NCBI RefSeq assembly: GCF_002847445.1 | Contig: NZ_CP025430.1 | Location: forward strand, 3,921,113-3,985,112 | Direction of reading: 5' to 3' | From: Paracoccus zhejiangensis | GTDB taxonomy: Bacteria; Pseudomonadota; Alphaproteobacteria; Rhodobacterales; Rhodobacteraceae | Length of the DNA: 64,000 nucleotides | Shown here: positions 37,941 to 46,855 of the stretch, one piece after another | How positions within the stretch are numbered: the stretch's first letter is position 1 | Layout of the letters: every line of letters begins with the position of its first letter | The notes under the pieces: model-generated | Seen by the model: only the letters and a program-made list of their open reading frames with translations | The model's database searches: none | Told to the model about the DNA's origin: nothing | Program-made: the position numbers and the translations under genes

Positions 37941-38735
37941 TCATGACCGGGTCAAGACATCAGAGGTCTCCTTCTTTTTTCTGGTCGCAGCAGCCGAGCT
38001 TGCCTTGAAGCGGAAGCTGTCATTGCCGGTTTCCAGGATGTGACAGCGGTGGGTCAGGCGATCGAGTAGCGCGGTGGTCATCTTGGCATCGCCAAAGACC
38101 GTCGCCCATTCGCTGAAGCTGAGATTGGTGGTGATGATGACGCTTGTGCGTTCGTAAAGCTTGCTCAGCAGGTGAAAGAGCAATGCGCCGCCTGATGCGC
38201 TGAACGGCAGGTATCCCAACTCGTCCAGGATCACGAGATCCAGCCGCATCAGGGTTTCAGCCAGTTGGCCGGTCCTGCCTCTCGCTTTCTCCTGCTCGAG
38301 CGTGTTGACCAGTTCTATGGTCGAGAAGAACCGGACCTTACGGCGATGATGCTCGATGGCCTGAATGCCAATGGCGGTTGCGACATGGGTCTTCCCGGTG
38401 CCTGGGCCGCCGATCAGGACAATGTTCTCGGCGCCGCCCATGAACTCGCAGCGATGCAGCTGGCGCACAGTCGCCTCATTGACTTCGCTGGCCGAGAAGT
38501 CGAAGCCTGACAGGTCCTTATAGGCGGGAAAGCGGGCGATCTTCATGTGATAGGCGACTGAGCGAACTTCTCGCTCGGCCATTTCGGCCTTCAGCAGTTG
38601 GGTGAGGATCGGCACGGCGCTTTCGAAGGCTGGTGCGCCTTGCTCGATCAGATCGGTGACGGCTTGCGACATGCCATGCATCTTGAGGCTGCGGAGCATG
38701 ATCACGATGGCGCCGCTGGCAGGATCATGACGCAT
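37941..38735 (-). CDS. istB: IS21 helper ATPase IstB
   Basis: 264 residues. DnaC-like AAA+ ATPase: Walker [17 protein letters not shown], Walker [16 protein letters not shown], and [20 protein letters not shown]. It assists the IstA transposase in target selection. Its start overlaps the istA end by 11 bp, as normal in IS21. Confidence 0.92.
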   Translation of the reverse strand: MRHDPASGAIVIMLRSLKMHGMSQAVTDLIEQGAPAFESAVPILTQLLKAEMAEREVRSVAYHMKIARFPAYKDLSGFDFSASEVNEATVRQLHRCEFMGGAENIVLIGGPGTGKTHVATAIGIQAIEHHRRKVRFFSTIELVNTLEQEKARGRTGQLAETLMRLDLVILDELGYLPFSASGGALLFHLLSKLYERTSVIITTNLSFSEWATVFGDAKMTTALLDRLTHRCHILETGNDSFRFKASSAAATRKKKETSDVLTRS

Positions 38736-40254
38736 GGCGGCCTCCGGTCATGTGCGCGCGCAAGCCATCATAGCGTTCGACATTGGCCTTGGGCTCTCGG
38801 CGCAGATGCAGAGCCTGGGGCGTGTCGATGGGTGGTCCGTCGGTCTTTCCGTCGATCAGGCGGTGCAAAATGTTCAGCACATGGGTCTTGGTCGCGACGC
38901 CCTCGGACAGGGCAAGTTCGACCGCGGTCAGCACCGCTTGCTCGTCGTGATGCAGGACCAAGGCCAGGATATCGACCATCTCGCGATCACCGCCAATCCG
39001 CCGTAGCATCTGCTCCTGCAGCCGTTTGAAGGCAGCGGGCAACTCGGCAAACGGGGCTCCGTTGCGCAGGGCACCGGGTTTGCGCTGGATGACGGCGAGG
39101 TAATGCCGCCAGTCGTAGATGGTGCGCGGCGGCAGGTGGTGCGAGCGCTCGATCACCCGCTCATGCTCGCACAAAATCTGCCCTTCGGCGGCAATGACCA
39201 GGCGCTCGGGATAGATCCTGAGGCTCACAGGGCGATTGGCAAAAGACGCCGGCACGCTGTAGCGATTGCGCTCGAAGCTGATCAGGCAGGTCGGTGAGAC
39301 GCGCTTGCTTTGCTCGACAAAGCCATCGAAGGCAGGCGGCAGGGCCATCAGCGCGGCCTGCTCCTCGGTCCAGGCATCGGCGATGCTGCCGGCACGGGTT
39401 CCATGTGGGATCTCCCGCCACAGTTCCATGCAGCGCTGCTCCAGCCAGGCGTTCAGGGCTGCCAGGTCCGGGAAGTTGGGCATTGGCTGCCACAGCCGCG
39501 GGCGCGCATCCTGGACGTTCTTCTCGACCTGTCCCTTCTCCCAGCCCGACGCCGGATTGCAGAATTCCGGCTCGAAGACATAGTGATTGGCCATGGCGAG
39601 GAAGCGCATATTGACCTGACGCTCCTTGCCGCGGCCAACGCGATCCACAGCGGTCCTCATGTTGTCGTAGATTCCCCGCCCAGGAACGCCGCCGAAGACG
39701 CGAAAGCCATGCCAATGGGCGTCGAACAGCATCTCGTGGGTTTGCAGCAGATAGGCGCGAACCAGGAAAGCCCGGCTGTGTGACAGCTTGATATGGGCGA
39801 CTTGCAGCTTGGTGCGTTCTCCGCCCAACACCGCGTAATCCTCGCTCCAGTCGAACTGGAAGGCCTCCCCCGGGCGGAAGGCCAGCGGCACGAAGGTACC
39901 GCGTCCCGTGGTCTGCTGCTCGCGTTGCCGGTCGGCGCGCCAGTCACGAGCAAAGGCGGCGACGCGATTGTAGGAACCGGTATAGCCGAGCGCGACCAGA
40001 TCGGCGTAGAGTTGCTTCAATGTCCGGCGCTGCTTGCGCGACTTCGTCGTCTCAGTCTTCAGCCAAGCCGCGAGCTTCTCGGCGAACGGATCGATCTTGC
40101 TCGGGCGCTCAGGCACCGAGAACTTCGGCTCGATCGTGCCCGCGTTCAGATACTTCTTGATGGTGTTCCGAGATAGCCCGGTCCGGCGGGCTATCTCGCG
40201 GATCGGCAGCTTCTCACGCAGCGCCATCCGCCGGATGATATTCAAAAGTCCCAT
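38725..40254 (-). CDS. istA: IS21 transposase IstA
   Basis: 509 residues from ATG 40254 ([20 protein letters not shown]; frame open 22 codons further). N-terminal helix-turn-helix [20 protein letters not shown], then the rve DDE domain: [19 protein letters not shown] (Asp), [10 protein letters not shown] (Asp) and [20 protein letters not shown] (Glu), and a C-terminal domain. It appears full length. Confidence 0.92.
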   Translation of the reverse strand: MGLLNIIRRMALREKLPIREIARRTGLSRNTIKKYLNAGTIEPKFSVPERPSKIDPFAEKLAAWLKTETTKSRKQRRTLKQLYADLVALGYTGSYNRVAAFARDWRADRQREQQTTGRGTFVPLAFRPGEAFQFDWSEDYAVLGGERTKLQVAHIKLSHSRAFLVRAYLLQTHEMLFDAHWHGFRVFGGVPGRGIYDNMRTAVDRVGRGKERQVNMRFLAMANHYVFEPEFCNPASGWEKGQVEKNVQDARPRLWQPMPNFPDLAALNAWLEQRCMELWREIPHGTRAGSIADAWTEEQAALMALPPAFDGFVEQSKRVSPTCLISFERNRYSVPASFANRPVSLRIYPERLVIAAEGQILCEHERVIERSHHLPPRTIYDWRHYLAVIQRKPGALRNGAPFAELPAAFKRLQEQMLRRIGGDREMVDILALVLHHDEQAVLTAVELALSEGVATKTHVLNILHRLIDGKTDGPPIDTPQALHLRREPKANVERYDGLRAHMTGGRHAS

Positions 40255-40343
40255 GTGGATCACTCCGTTGCTCCCCGCCGCTGATCGCGTTGGGGAAGGG
40301 TCACATGGGTCAAATCTCAATGGAAATTACGCGCCAACCCGGG

Positions 40344-42134
40344 TCAGTTCTGGGTGGAAATCAACACTCGGCGCAGCGGCGCGATCTCCGGGCGACGGGA
40401 AGCACCTTCACCTACCGATTGCATGACAATCGCGCCTACATTCGCAAGACCGGCAATCACTGCGCGCCGGTCCAGCCCTGCCAGAACCTCCTTCATCCCC
40501 TGACTGTGCAGGAAATAGTCGGGCGGCACGCCCTCTTGGTCTCCTTCCTCGCCGCCGCGCCGGACATAGCCCAGCACATTGGTCCGAACGACTGCGCGGG
40601 GATCGCGGTGCCAGGGCATGAAGCGGCTGTTTCCGTCCATGTCGATCGCCCGGAGCAACCTCGCCCGGGCATCCGCGATTTCACTCGACCCCTTGCCGCC
40701 GCGCTCATGAACCCAATCTCTAAAACAGCGAAGCGCCGCACGCGCGGCCTCGCCTTCGGTCCAGCCAGTCACACCCCAAGCTGTCGCCAGTTCGCCCGCT
40801 GCCGCGACCAGCGCAAAGCGACCCGCTACGCGATATACCTGTCCGTCCGCGTCTTGCAGCCCTGCGGCAACCATGAAGTGCTGACGTAGGGAGCCGATCT
40901 GTTTTTGAACCGTGTCGAACTCGACGGTGACGCGGCGCAGGAATGCGCGGCCAGCCGTACCATAGTACTTGCCTGCTGCCACCTTGAGCGATTGCGCGAA
41001 ACCTGCCGGGTCAGCTGCCTCGTGCAGGTTCTCGAAAAGCCCCATCCCGGCTTCTGCGTCAGCGCGGAGATCGATCACCCGCACCTCCATCCCTGCTGCA
41101 ATCCGCTGGCCGCCCTCGCGCATCTTGTCAGAAAGCCCGACCTCGCCATTTGACAAGAAAATCAGCCGCCATTCATGTGGCTTGCGGGCTTGCCCTTCCC
41201 GCCCCGCGCGCGTCTTGCCAATGCCATTGCCCAGCATATAAGCGGCTGCGCCGGCTGCCTTTGGTTCGATCTGGGACAGTTCGTCAAGGCAAAGGCAGGC
41301 GCCATTGTGCAGCGCCGCCAGGGCTTCCAAGGCGTTATCAGTTGCGCGCCAGCTTTGCACATAGCCTCGCGTTCCGCCGCCGCCCCAGATCGATCCGGCG
41401 ACGACCAACGCTGTAGACTTGCCCGTGGACGACCCGCCGCGAAAGTGAAACCCGCCACCATCATCGCCGGTCAGCGCAAGCAGCGGTGCGGCAAAGGCGG
41501 CAGACACCGCCAGAACCAGCCGCGAATTCCCTGCGGCTTTGGCGGCCACCGCATGTTGCCATTCCGCCAGCGTGCCGGACTGGTTCAACGCGTGATCCAG
41601 ACGTTCGGCACATTGCAGAATGACCCTTTCGCCATCAGCAGCAGCACCAATGGTTTCATCCGGTAGGACAAAGGCGCGGCCATGCCAACCGATCCCAGCA
41701 ACGCACCGCACGCGCTCCGCTGGATCAGCAGACAGAAGGTATTCCTGCAGCCAATCGCGCCATTTGCGACAGGCCCGTGGGTGCGGCTCCCAGCCCAGCC
41801 GCATCAGTTCAGCCCGAATATTCTCCCCCGATCCAGCCAGCAGGGCGGCGGGCATAGGCCAGAGGTGGCGCTCGCCGTCACGATCCACAATTTCCAGAAG
41901 TCGCCCGTGATCCTCGCCCTCGACTGACCGGGTGCGGGCAAGGATGTTCAACTCGGTCCCGAACGGCATCCATTCCTTTTGCAGGCTGCCGTCATCGGCT
42001 TCGGTTTCGACCTCACGGCAAAGCCATCCGCCCCTGGTGCGGAACGGACCGGACGGCGCGCATCTGCGCCCCGATGCAGGAGGCTTCGCCGGGGTAATCG
42101 TCAATTCGAAGGTATCGCTTTGCGGGCCGGTCAT
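40344..42134 (-). CDS. DUF927 primase/helicase-like ATPase of the island, C-terminus cut by IS21
   Basis: 596 residues from ATG 42134 (GAGGTG upstream), overlapping the 65-residue ORF by ATGA. A central DUF927 ATPase has Walker A GGSSTGKSTALVVAG and Walker B GACLCLDELSQIEP, with KPHEWRLIFLSNGEVGLSDK after it. Such proteins serve replication of small integrative elements and satellites. The reading frame runs into the IS21 right end: the last residues LISTQN and the stop are encoded by the IS repeat, so a few to many native C-terminal residues are lost. Confidence 0.8.
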   Translation of the reverse strand: MTGPQSDTFELTITPAKPPASGRRCAPSGPFRTRGGWLCREVETEADDGSLQKEWMPFGTELNILARTRSVEGEDHGRLLEIVDRDGERHLWPMPAALLAGSGENIRAELMRLGWEPHPRACRKWRDWLQEYLLSADPAERVRCVAGIGWHGRAFVLPDETIGAAADGERVILQCAERLDHALNQSGTLAEWQHAVAAKAAGNSRLVLAVSAAFAAPLLALTGDDGGGFHFRGGSSTGKSTALVVAGSIWGGGGTRGYVQSWRATDNALEALAALHNGACLCLDELSQIEPKAAGAAAYMLGNGIGKTRAGREGQARKPHEWRLIFLSNGEVGLSDKMREGGQRIAAGMEVRVIDLRADAEAGMGLFENLHEAADPAGFAQSLKVAAGKYYGTAGRAFLRRVTVEFDTVQKQIGSLRQHFMVAAGLQDADGQVYRVAGRFALVAAAGELATAWGVTGWTEGEAARAALRCFRDWVHERGGKGSSEIADARARLLRAIDMDGNSRFMPWHRDPRAVVRTNVLGYVRRGGEEGDQEGVPPDYFLHSQGMKEVLAGLDRRAVIAGLANVGAIVMQSVGEGASRRPEIAPLRRVLISTQN

Positions 42135-42328
42135 GCAGCACCTCGCGCGATGTATGACCGCGTACCTTCCTTGGCTCCTGGTGCTACAAGGCCGCCGCAG
42201 CACGCCTGAATCAGCGTCAGCTCCCCGACCGTTTCCGAGCGGACAATTTCACCTGGGCCTTGCGTATTGGGAATATGTCGCAACGGTTGGTGCAGCAGAC
42301 AATCATCGTCACTGCTGCAACCCGCCAT
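42131..42328 (-). CDS. 65-residue hypothetical protein between alpA and the DUF927 gene
   Basis: From ATG 42328 (AGAAG upstream, 14 bp after the alpA stop): starts MAGCSSDDDCLLHQPLRHIP and has four cysteines in all (CSSDDDC, ACCGG). Coupled to the DUF927 gene by ATGA overlap. No family recognised; the tight packing suggests a real gene of the replication module. Confidence 0.5.
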   Translation of the reverse strand: MAGCSSDDDCLLHQPLRHIPNTQGPGEIVRSETVGELTLIQACCGGLVAPGAKEGTRSYIARGAA

Positions 42329-42342
42329 AATCTTCTGATCTG

Positions 42343-42561
42343 TCAATTCGGCACCCCGGCGGAAGTCGACGAAACCCGGCGGGCAGCAATCCAATCGTGC
42401 AGGTCACCTATTCTATACCGCACCGAGCGCCCGATCTTGACCATCGGCGGGCCATCACCGCGCACGGCAGAAACCTCCAGAAAACGACGTGACAGTCCGA
42501 AGTGATGATCAACCTCGACGCGCGAAAGAAGGCGGTCGGGTGAAAAGGTCTGATGTTCCAT
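42343..42561 (-). CDS. AlpA-family DNA-binding regulator/excisionase
   Basis: 72 residues from ATG 42561 with GAGGG 8 nt upstream. DRLLSRVEVDHHFGLSRRFL, then GPPMVKIGRSVRYRIGDLHD and WIAARR match the AlpA/MerR-like winged HTH of P4-type satellites and prophages. These proteins activate integrase or late satellite genes, or act as excision factors. First gene of the alpA-ORF-DUF927 unit. Confidence 0.82.
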   Translation of the reverse strand: MEHQTFSPDRLLSRVEVDHHFGLSRRFLEVSAVRGDGPPMVKIGRSVRYRIGDLHDWIAARRVSSTSAGVPN

Positions 42562-42648
42562 ATATCCCTCGATGCAACCACAGCCCAACCACAGGATGCG
42601 GGGCGTGGATTGGTGCAACATGGGGTAAGATGCGGCTTTCTCTGATAG

Positions 42649-42963
42649 TCAAAATGGATGAAAAGTGTCCATAATTGATGAGAAAGTGTACGTTAGCGAT
42701 GGAAACTGCCGGATTTTTCCGGAATCTATCCCTAGAGGGACATGGGTTTCACAGACGTAACCCAGTTGCCCGACATCTTCCGGAAGTGCAACAATGGCGC
42801 TTAGAAGGTCGCGGTCGGGCGCATAACCATATGCTGGGCGTCGCGCGATAAGTTGAGTGTGCACAGCGACGCTGAGCGCGCCGTTGTCGATCCCATATCC
42901 GGCCTTGACTGGGCAAAGCGGCAACCAGCATGATTTGCCCGCACTCGAGGCCAACAGGTACAA
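42649..42963 (-). CDS. Hypothetical protein, doubtful
   Basis: Up to 104 codons from a TTG at 42963; contains TQLIARRPAYGYAPDRDLLS and AIVALPEDVGQLGYVCETHV, which looks protein-like, but there is no ATG, ribosome site or known family. Two similar motifs GATGAAAAGTGT (42657-42668) and GATGAGAAAGTGT (42677-42689), 20 bp apart, overlap its 3' end upstream of alpA and could be regulator-binding sites. Confidence 0.3.
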   Translation of the reverse strand: MYLLASSAGKSCWLPLCPVKAGYGIDNGALSVAVHTQLIARRPAYGYAPDRDLLSAIVALPEDVGQLGYVCETHVPLGIDSGKIRQFPSLTYTFSSIMDTFHPF

Positions 42964-43135
42964 GGATCACGAGCGCAAATCCGTTACAGACGGGCCGACA
43001 GTATGTTACGCATTTTTCCGCATATGTTCAGGGCGCTGGCGCGTTCTGTAACGGTTGCAACGAGGTAACAGAAAGTTCCGGGAAGTAGAGCGCAAGCTGC
43101 GGTATCAAGCCAGTCCCGCAGGCTCGACCAGCGCA
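42964..43135. other. Island spacer downstream of the integrase
   Basis: 172 bp without a gene. TTCTGTAAC (43044-43052) and GTAACAGAA (43065-43073) form an inverted repeat with one mismatch. Confidence 0.3.
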
Positions 43136-43408
43136 CTATCTGCGCGGCAAGGGAAGAATCTCTGCGGCACCGTGATCCGCGTTCAGATGCGCCGCCAATG
43201 TGCTGGCAATCTGGTCCGTCTTCTCCTTGAGAGGGTCATGCGCGAGATGGGCGTAACGCTGAGTGGTCGCGCTGTTGCGATGGCCCAGCAATCCGCCAAT
43301 CATCAGCAGGGACATTCCTCCAGCTGCCATTGCCGCCGCAAACGAGTGCCGCAGATCGTGGGGGCGAACATCGGGCAGCCCCGCTGCAATCCGTATAACG
43401 CCCCAAGG
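43136..43408 (-). pseudogene. Tyrosine integrase, 3' part (separated by IS256-type element)
   Basis: Encodes VIRIAAGLPDVRPHDLRHSF, then GGLLGHRNSATTQRYAHLAH: the HxxR, H and catalytic Tyr motifs of the integrase. It includes one copy of the CCCCAAGG target duplication (43401-43408). Joined to the 5' part after removing the IS and one duplication, the frame reads KDPWGVIRIAAGLPDVRPHD without change. Confidence 0.88.
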
Positions 43409-44786
43409 GGTCACGTCCGTCAAGGTGGTGTAATTTCTCGGATGGCCTGAGGGCATGATTAGGCGGCTTTCGTTGTGATGCTAAGAATGGGATCGATCTC
43501 CTCCTTGTCGATCTGGGCGAAGGCCTCGACCATCATGTAGCGGCTTGCAGTCTGCCACTCGTCGTTTTGTTCGAAGAGGACGGCACCGATCAGGCGCATG
43601 ATGGAGGCCTCGTTGGGGAAGATCCCGACGACGTCGGCGCGGCGTTTCACTTCCTTGTTCAGACGCTCGATCGGGTTGGTCGAGTGCAGTTTGGTGCGGT
43701 GCTGGCGAGGGAAGGACATGTAGGCCAGCACATCGTGCTCGCTTTCGTCCATGAGGTCGGCCAGCTTTGGCCATCTCGGGCGCAACTGCTCGGCCACCTT
43801 GCGCCAGGTTTCGCCGGCATGGGCACGGTCGGGCTGGTCGAAGGCCTGCCGGATCGCGGCTGCGATGACGGTGTGCTGGCCGCGCGAAACATGAGCGAGG
43901 GCATTGCGCATCCAGTGAACGCGGCACCGCTGCCACGTCGCTTCGAACACCCGGGCGATGGCGGCCTTGAGACCGGTGTGGGCGTCGCTGATGACCAAGC
44001 GGACCCCACCGAGGCCGCGCGCCTTCAGCGAGCGCAGGAACTCTGTCCAGAAGGTTTCGGCCTCAGAAGGACCGATGCCCAGACCGATGATTTCCCTGCG
44101 CCCCTCGGTGTTCGCGGCCACGGCGATTATCGCCGCCACCGGCACGATACGGCCGCCCTGCCGGACCTTCAGATAGGTGGCATCCAGCCAGAGATAGGGC
44201 CAATCGCCGGTCAGCGGCCGGTTCAGGAACTCGCCGACCCTTTCGTCGATGTCCTTGCACAGCTTGGACACGGTGCTCTTGGAGATGCCCGACAGCCCCA
44301 TGGCCTGCACCAACTCGTCGACGCGACGGGTCGAGACGCCACCGATCCAGGCTTCCTGGATCACCGCGACCAGCGCCTGTTCCGAGGTCTTCCGGGCTTC
44401 GAGGAAGCCGGGGAAATAGCTGCCCTTCCGGAGCTTCGGCACCCGCAGGTTCAGCGTGCCCAAACGGGTATCGAGAGCGCGCTCTCGATACCCGTTGCGC
44501 CAGGTCGTGCGTTCGCCGCTGCGTTCATGCCGGCCGGCGCCGATCAGGCCGTCGACATCACTCTCCATGATCAGCTGAAGAACGGCCTCGGCAATGCCGC
44601 GCAGGAAATCGCCCTGATCATGCTTGGCCAGAAGCTCGGACAGGTCCATGTTGGTCTTGGTCATCGGGGTCTCCGTAAGGTTCGTGGTTGAAGCGTCGAA
44701 ACTCCACCTCGACCATACACCTCGATGGCCACCCGGGATTACACCGATGAAGGCGTAGAAATTACACCACGTCCGCGGACGCTAAC
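43409..44786 (-). mobile_element. IS256-family insertion sequence inside the integrase gene
   Basis: 1378 bp flanked by 8-bp repeats CCCCAAGG (43401-43408 and 44787-44794). The ends are imperfect inverted repeats of about 30 bp, best in GTGGTGTAATTTCT. Contains one intact transposase gene. Confidence 0.9.
43459..44664 (-). CDS. IS256-family (mutator-type) transposase
   Basis: 401 residues. Catalytic residues: Asp in YLWLDATYLKVR, Asp in LVISDAHTGLKAAI, Glu in HSTNPIERLNKEVKRR; CRVHWMRNALAHV is the C/H motif region. It starts at ATG 44664 with GGAGA upstream. Full length, so the element is probably still mobile. Confidence 0.93.
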   Translation of the reverse strand: MTKTNMDLSELLAKHDQGDFLRGIAEAVLQLIMESDVDGLIGAGRHERSGERTTWRNGYRERALDTRLGTLNLRVPKLRKGSYFPGFLEARKTSEQALVAVIQEAWIGGVSTRRVDELVQAMGLSGISKSTVSKLCKDIDERVGEFLNRPLTGDWPYLWLDATYLKVRQGGRIVPVAAIIAVAANTEGRREIIGLGIGPSEAETFWTEFLRSLKARGLGGVRLVISDAHTGLKAAIARVFEATWQRCRVHWMRNALAHVSRGQHTVIAAAIRQAFDQPDRAHAGETWRKVAEQLRPRWPKLADLMDESEHDVLAYMSFPRQHRTKLHSTNPIERLNKEVKRRADVVGIFPNEASIMRLIGAVLFEQNDEWQTASRYMMVEAFAQIDKEEIDPILSITTKAA

Positions 44787-45790
44787 CCCCAAGGATCCTT
44801 GATATTCACAAGCGGGATTTCAGGGTCTGAGAAGTCACCGCCCCGGATCACATAGCCCCTGCCGGTTTCGGGCTTGTCCAGTCCTCGCAAAACCTCCAGC
44901 GCGGCGGGCGGTAGGAGTATCCTTTTCTTTCCGGTCTTGCTGTCAGGAAGGGACGCATGACCAGCTTCCATATCTATCCATTCCCAGCGAAGGCCGAGAA
45001 TTTCGCCTTTGCGCGCGCCGGTAAAGATCAGCAAGCGGATTGCCGCAATCGCCGATCTGTTGATTCGGCGCAGGCGGAGCTTGCCCCCTTGCTCGATTTG
45101 CAGTTCGCCCTCTTCAGCCTTCGAGAGTACTGCGCCGAGCTTCGCCAGTTCCGGCGGAGAAAGATAGCGTTCCTTGGCTTTCTCGGGGTACTTCTGCACG
45201 TCTTGGCATGGGTTGCTGTGGCGCGGGCGGTAGCCCCAGGTTTCGGCCAGGTTGAACGCCGTGGAGAGAGCGGACCGGACGCGGTTCGCGGTCGTCGGCC
45301 TATTGATTAGGCGGGCGTGCAGCCGCGCTAGGTCCGCCGTGGACACATCAGACACTTTAAGCTTGGCGATCGGGTCCTTGCAGATGATCCGCTCTACAAT
45401 GTCTTGGACATAGATGGCCGTGCTGGACTTGTTGCGTGGCTCGACATGCAGCTTGATGTAGTCGTTCATCAGGTCCGCAACGGTCGGCATCTGCCGCCGG
45501 TCCTGCTTGTCGCCCGCCGGGTCGCCCCCGGCGGCGATCTCATTTGTCCAGCGCTGTGCGATCACCCGGGCCTGATCCGGAGTCAGCGCCCCGTGCTGGC
45601 CGACGACGCCCCAGCGCACCCGGCCCGCGCGTCCGCCGCCGACGCGGTACTTCAACACATAGGTCTTGCTACCGGTCGGGCCGACCCGAACGCCAAAGCC
45701 CGACAGCGCCGTATCCCATGCAATATAGCGCGCTCCGGTGGCCCTGAGGGCGTCCACCGAGCGCTTCGTGATCCTGATCTTCTCTGCCAT
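44787..45790 (-). pseudogene. Tyrosine integrase, 5' part (interrupted by IS256-type element)
   Basis: From ATG 45790 with AGGGGATTT upstream. N-terminal arm-binding DUF4102-like domain (KRSVDALRATGARYIAWDTA, LSGFGVRVGPTGSKTYVLKY), SAM-like core-binding domain, and the first catalytic Arg in FTGARKGEILGLRW and Lys in DSKTGKKR. The IS breaks it after DPWG; a chance extension adds LASADVV. The intact enzyme would be 422 residues. It is transcribed away from attR. Confidence 0.9.
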
Positions 45791-45800
45791 CAAATCCCCT

Positions 45801-45823
45801 GCGGGCTACCACCGGGCTACCAC
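45801..45823 (+). repeat. Right arm-type repeat: tandem CGGGCTACCAC x2
   Basis: Identical 23-bp block to 34235-34257, directly upstream of the integrase start and 117 bp from the attR core. Besides arm binding it could let the integrase repress its own gene. Confidence 0.6.
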
Positions 45824-45940
45824 CGAGAAAGAAATCAGGTGCAACCCCATGAAACACACGCAATGGATAACACACTGCAATTCATGAAGAAAATGTACTT
45901 CGTGCAACTTGGTAAAGCTCCATGAAATACCGCTCGCTGT

Positions 45941-45987
45941 GACTACGAATCTAGGGGTCGGGCGTTCGAATCGCTCCGGGTCCGCCA
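45941..45987 (+). repeat. attR: 47-bp copy of the tRNA-Arg 3' part
   Basis: Identical to 34144-34190 but without the tRNA 5' half, so it is not a tRNA gene. Marks the right border of the island. Confidence 0.95.
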
Positions 45988-46100
45988 CTTTTCCAGAAAG
46001 CCGAAAAACGTGCCGCGCGCAGAGGCGCGGGCGCCCGCAGGGGCGGGGCTTTCGCCTTCGTCTGACATGAATTTCGCGGAACCGGTTCCGGTCCTGACCC

Positions 46101-46724
46101 TCAGGCGTCCTCCATCGGTTCGATCAGGTCTTCCCCGTCATCCTGAATGCCGAATCGTGCGACGGGATGGTGACGCAGCAGGGCACCTGCGCCGATGTCG
46201 GGATCGGCGCTGCCGCCAAGCCACGCCGCGCGCTCCTCGGTGTTCAGCACGACCGGCATGCGCGTGTGGATGGCCTGCACCGCGGCATTGGCGGGGCGTG
46301 TGACGATGGTGCAGGTCATCAGCTCCTGCCAGGGGCTCAGAAGGCCGGCAAACCACAAGGCGGCCTCGTTACCCGCCGAGAGGACCGCATGGGGTTGCTT
46401 GGCGCCCGCACGCCCCGTCCATTCGTAATAGCCGCCAGCGGGGATCAAGCAGCGCCCATAGCGCCAGGCCGCGCGAAAGCTGGGCTTGCCGGCGGCGTCC
46501 TCGATACGGGCGTTGAAGGTGGTGGCCTTCCAGTCCTTCAGACCGCCCTTGTGCCAGGACGGGATCAGCCACCAGCGGGCATAGCTGCCCCGGCCGTCGG
46601 CGCCCATCACCAGCACATCCTCGGTCGGCTTGATGTTGAAGCGCCGCGGGATCGGATCGATCTTCAGCTTCGAGAAATCCTCGTCGGTCCCGCGAATATT
46701 GGGATCAATGAACCTTCCGCACAT
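46101..46724 (-). CDS. SRAP/YedK-family abasic-site DNA-protein crosslink protein
   Basis: 207 residues. MCGRF puts the catalytic Cys2 at the N-terminus after Met removal; other conserved positions are RFNIKPTEDVLV (Asn), ATTFNARIED, GGYYEWTG (Glu) and IHTRMPVVL (His). HMCES/YedK proteins shield abasic sites in single-stranded DNA by forming a thiazolidine crosslink. Monocistronic, just outside the island border; the 113 bp between attR and this gene hold nothing I recognise. Confidence 0.92.
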   Translation of the reverse strand: MCGRFIDPNIRGTDEDFSKLKIDPIPRRFNIKPTEDVLVMGADGRGSYARWWLIPSWHKGGLKDWKATTFNARIEDAAGKPSFRAAWRYGRCLIPAGGYYEWTGRAGAKQPHAVLSAGNEAALWFAGLLSPWQELMTCTIVTRPANAAVQAIHTRMPVVLNTEERAAWLGGSADPDIGAGALLRHHPVARFGIQDDGEDLIEPMEDA

Positions 46725-46792
46725 GGGTCTCCTCGCCGGGCCGAATCGTCGCCAGCCTATCGCAGTTGGCCGTGGGACGGGGGATAAAGGAA

Positions 46793-46822
46793 ACGGGCCG
46801 GCAGGTTATCCTGCCGGCCCGT
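46793..46822 (-). terminator. Terminator after the RND pump operon
   Basis: ACGGGCCGGCAGG (46793-46805) pairs perfectly over 13 bp with CCTGCCGGCCCGT (46810-46822) around TTAT. On the minus strand it is followed by TTTCCTTT. Confidence 0.75.
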
Positions 46823-46855
46823 CTCGTCTTTCGGGTCATCTCGCGGCCAGTCCGC

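Larger units (their letters stand above)
37868..40366 (-). mobile_element. IS21-family insertion sequence
   Basis: 2499 bp with perfect 31-bp terminal inverted repeats: the left begins TGTTGATTTCCACCCAGAAC (37868-37898), the right is its exact complement (40336-40366). A second, imperfect inverted pair lies just inside each end (TTTCCATCGAGAATTGACCC near 37898; its relative at 40306-40326), the multiple-site ends typical of IS21. istA and istB are both intact. I find no target duplication: flanks are CTATC on the left and CTCGG on the right. Confidence 0.92.
34144..45987. mobile_element. 11.8-kb integrative element in tRNA-Arg, decayed satellite-like island
   Basis: Bounded by identical 47-bp repeats (34144-34190 and 45941-45987). 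Contains a tyrosine integrase split by an IS, alpA, a 65-residue ORF and a DUF927 ATPase, all on the minus strand. IS DNA makes up more than half of the length. The int/alpA/primase set resembles P4-like satellites or Gram-negative PICIs; no capsid, packaging or conjugation genes remain. The integrase lies at the end away from the intact tRNA. Confidence 0.9.

Noticed and set aside
43136..43456. Independent small recombinase starting at 43456
   Set aside because: Its first residues come from IS terminal DNA; the true frame continues the interrupted integrase through the target duplication.
45941..45987. Second tRNA-Arg gene
   Set aside because: Only the 3' part is present; the acceptor 5' strand and D-arm are missing, so it is attR.
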